DNA of 64,000 bases from contig NZ_JALKCV010000018.1 of NCBI RefSeq assembly GCF_023634065.1, positions 1 to 64,000 of the forward strand, read 5' to 3'. Position 1 is the first letter of the stretch. Every line of letters starts with the position of its first letter. Shown piece after piece: positions 62,943 to 64,000 of the stretch. The translations under genes and the position numbers were made by a program. The notes under the pieces are model-generated. The model saw only the letters and a list, made by a program, of their open reading frames with translations. It ran no database searches and was not told the DNA's origin. The DNA comes from Microbulbifer litoralis (GTDB lineage: Bacteria; Pseudomonadota; Gammaproteobacteria; Pseudomonadales; Cellvibrionaceae).

Positions 62943-63938
62943 TTAGAGTGGCTTCACTGCCGGAATCTTGCGCTCGACGATCTTCAGCGGGTTGCGCAGC
63001 GGGCGGCCAAAGAGTTCGGCTTCGATTTCAAAGCGGTCGCCCTCGCGCGGCTCGATCCCATCGCCGAAACTCAGGGTCGCGGTACCGAAGAAATGTACGT
63101 GCACATGGCCCGGGCGACAGAAACCCGCGTACTTGAAGTGGTGCGCTTCCAGGTTGGTGACCGTGTGGGACATGTTCTTCTCTCCGCTGAGGAAGCTCTT
63201 TTCCCACAGGATCTCGCCGTCCCGCACGATGCGCGAGACGCCTTCGATATGTTCCGGCAGTTCGCCCAGCAGCAGTTCAGGGCCGATGGCGCAGGGGCGC
63301 AGCTTGGAGTGGGCCAGGTAGAGATAGTTCTGGCGCTCGGTCACATGGTCGGACAGCTCGTTGCCCAGCGCGAAACCGATGCGGCGCGGATTGCCGTCGG
63401 CGTCGTTGATATAAATTCCGGCGATCTCCGGCTCTTCGCCCGCGTCCAGTGCAAAGGAGGGGCTCTCCAGGGTCGCTTCCGGCGCGGCGATGCTGTCGCC
63501 GTCGCCCTTGTAGAACCACTCCGGCTGCACGCCGGTTTCACCCGCAGCCGGCTTGCCACCCTCGACGCCCATCTTGAACATCTTCATGGTGTCGGTCAGG
63601 TCTTCCTCGGCGCTGGCACTGTTCTGGGCGTGCATGGCGGCGCGGGTGTCGGCGCTGCCCAGGTGGGTCAGGCCGGTGCCGGCGACCATCAGCTGGGTGG
63701 CTTGCGGGTGATCGATCGGCGCCAGGAGACGCTTGTCGTCGATGATCTTCTGGTAGTCCAGGCGGGTGTCCGACAGCAGGCTCGTTGCCAGCGTTTCCAG
63801 GGCCTCGCCTTTTTCGATGGCTTGTTGCGCCAACTGGTAGATGGTCTCTATATCGCCAAGCTGGTCGATCGTATTGCTGTCGACCACGGCACCCACGGCT
63901 CGCTGGCCGTCTTCTCCAGTGAACTGAATCAGTCTCAT
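62943..63938 (-). CDS. AraD1-like FAH-superfamily enzyme
   Basis: 331 aa from the ATG at 63938; the frame extends upstream without signal. The fumarylacetoacetate-hydrolase fold is seen from GIYINDADGNPRRIGFALGNELSDHV, SKLRPCAIGPEL and the C-terminal GTATLSFGDGIEPREGDRFEIEAELFGRPLRNPL. The long N-terminal part (MRLIQFTGEDGQRAVGAVVDSNTIDQL) and length match the AraD1 family, which includes 2-keto-3-deoxy-sugar-acid dehydratases. With a GH43, a GPH importer and a FadR regulator beside it, oxidative (non-phosphorylating) pentose or sugar-acid breakdown is likely. Confidence 0.85.
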   Translation of the reverse strand: MRLIQFTGEDGQRAVGAVVDSNTIDQLGDIETIYQLAQQAIEKGEALETLATSLLSDTRLDYQKIIDDKRLLAPIDHPQATQLMVAGTGLTHLGSADTRAAMHAQNSASAEEDLTDTMKMFKMGVEGGKPAAGETGVQPEWFYKGDGDSIAAPEATLESPSFALDAGEEPEIAGIYINDADGNPRRIGFALGNELSDHVTERQNYLYLAHSKLRPCAIGPELLLGELPEHIEGVSRIVRDGEILWEKSFLSGEKNMSHTVTNLEAHHFKYAGFCRPGHVHVHFFGTATLSFGDGIEPREGDRFEIEAELFGRPLRNPLKIVERKIPAVKPL

Positions 63939-64000
63939 TGCTTTTTTCTCTTCATGTCGTCTGATCTGAGTAGTGTCGGCCAAAGATTGCTCTTCGAACG

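Overview
The window looks like the chromosome of a marine, polysaccharide-degrading gammaproteobacterium of the Cellvibrionales type; Microbulbifer is my best guess from protein character, without a database search. Supporting signs are a Na+-pumping oxaloacetate decarboxylase, TamA/TamB, OmpW and DjlA/BolA proteins, GH43/GPH/FadR sugar genes, polyserine-linker lipoproteins and many palindromic intergenic repeats. I see no phage, integrase, transposase or CRISPR array.

Layout. (1) 1-8.3 kb is visibly more AT-rich than the rest. It holds three lipoprotein genes (YD/Ca-binding repeats, a small Cys-rich one, an FG-GAP protein with a polySer linker), an MddA-like methyltransferase, an alpha/beta-hydrolase fused to a LuxR DNA-binding domain, and a DUF4242 gene divergent from a LysR regulator. 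One ~66-bp promoter with three inverted TCTTTA half-sites stands in front of both the DUF4242 gene and the FG-GAP lipoprotein gene. (2) 8.5-10.7 kb: a TSUP exporter and an aldehyde dehydrogenase. (3) 10.7-17.6 kb: a TPP riboswitch followed by thiC-thiO-thiS-thiG-thiDE-thiF, trailed by a cytochrome c5-like lipoprotein and a Vgb-like propeller protein. (4) 19-24.3 kb: dps, a PadR/membrane-protein pair with a tandem palindromic operator, and a LysR regulator divergent from acetoacetyl-CoA synthetase. (5) 24.5-30.8 kb: tamA-tamB. (6) 30.8-36.9 kb: molybdo-hydroxylase system A (Tat-exported Mo subunit, 2Fe-2S subunit, triheme cytochrome c, MocA-like cytidylyltransferase), then mtfA. (7) 36.9-45.1 kb: a TonB-like orphan, tRNA-Arg(ACG), an FtsH protease, and a dusC-ligA-polX operon. 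(8) 45.3-48.8 kb: oadGAB. (9) 49.2-55.2 kb: a SpoIIAA-like gene and molybdo-hydroxylase system B (diheme lipoprotein, 2Fe-2S subunit, Tat-exported Mo subunit, large propeller protein). (10) 55.4-58.8 kb: djlA, bolA and two tandem OmpW paralogues. (11) 58.8-64 kb: a sugar locus with GH43, a GPH transporter, a FadR-type regulator and an AraD1-like enzyme.

How the genes work together. The thi genes form one TPP-controlled pathway. Each Mo-hydroxylase system can pass electrons from a periplasmic substrate through Mo, then 2Fe-2S, to c-type haem and the respiratory chain; their substrates are unknown. The sugar locus fits import and oxidative breakdown of a pentose or sugar acid under FadR control. 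The AT-rich 5' segment looks like a small regulon run by the LysR protein and is the best candidate here for something undescribed.
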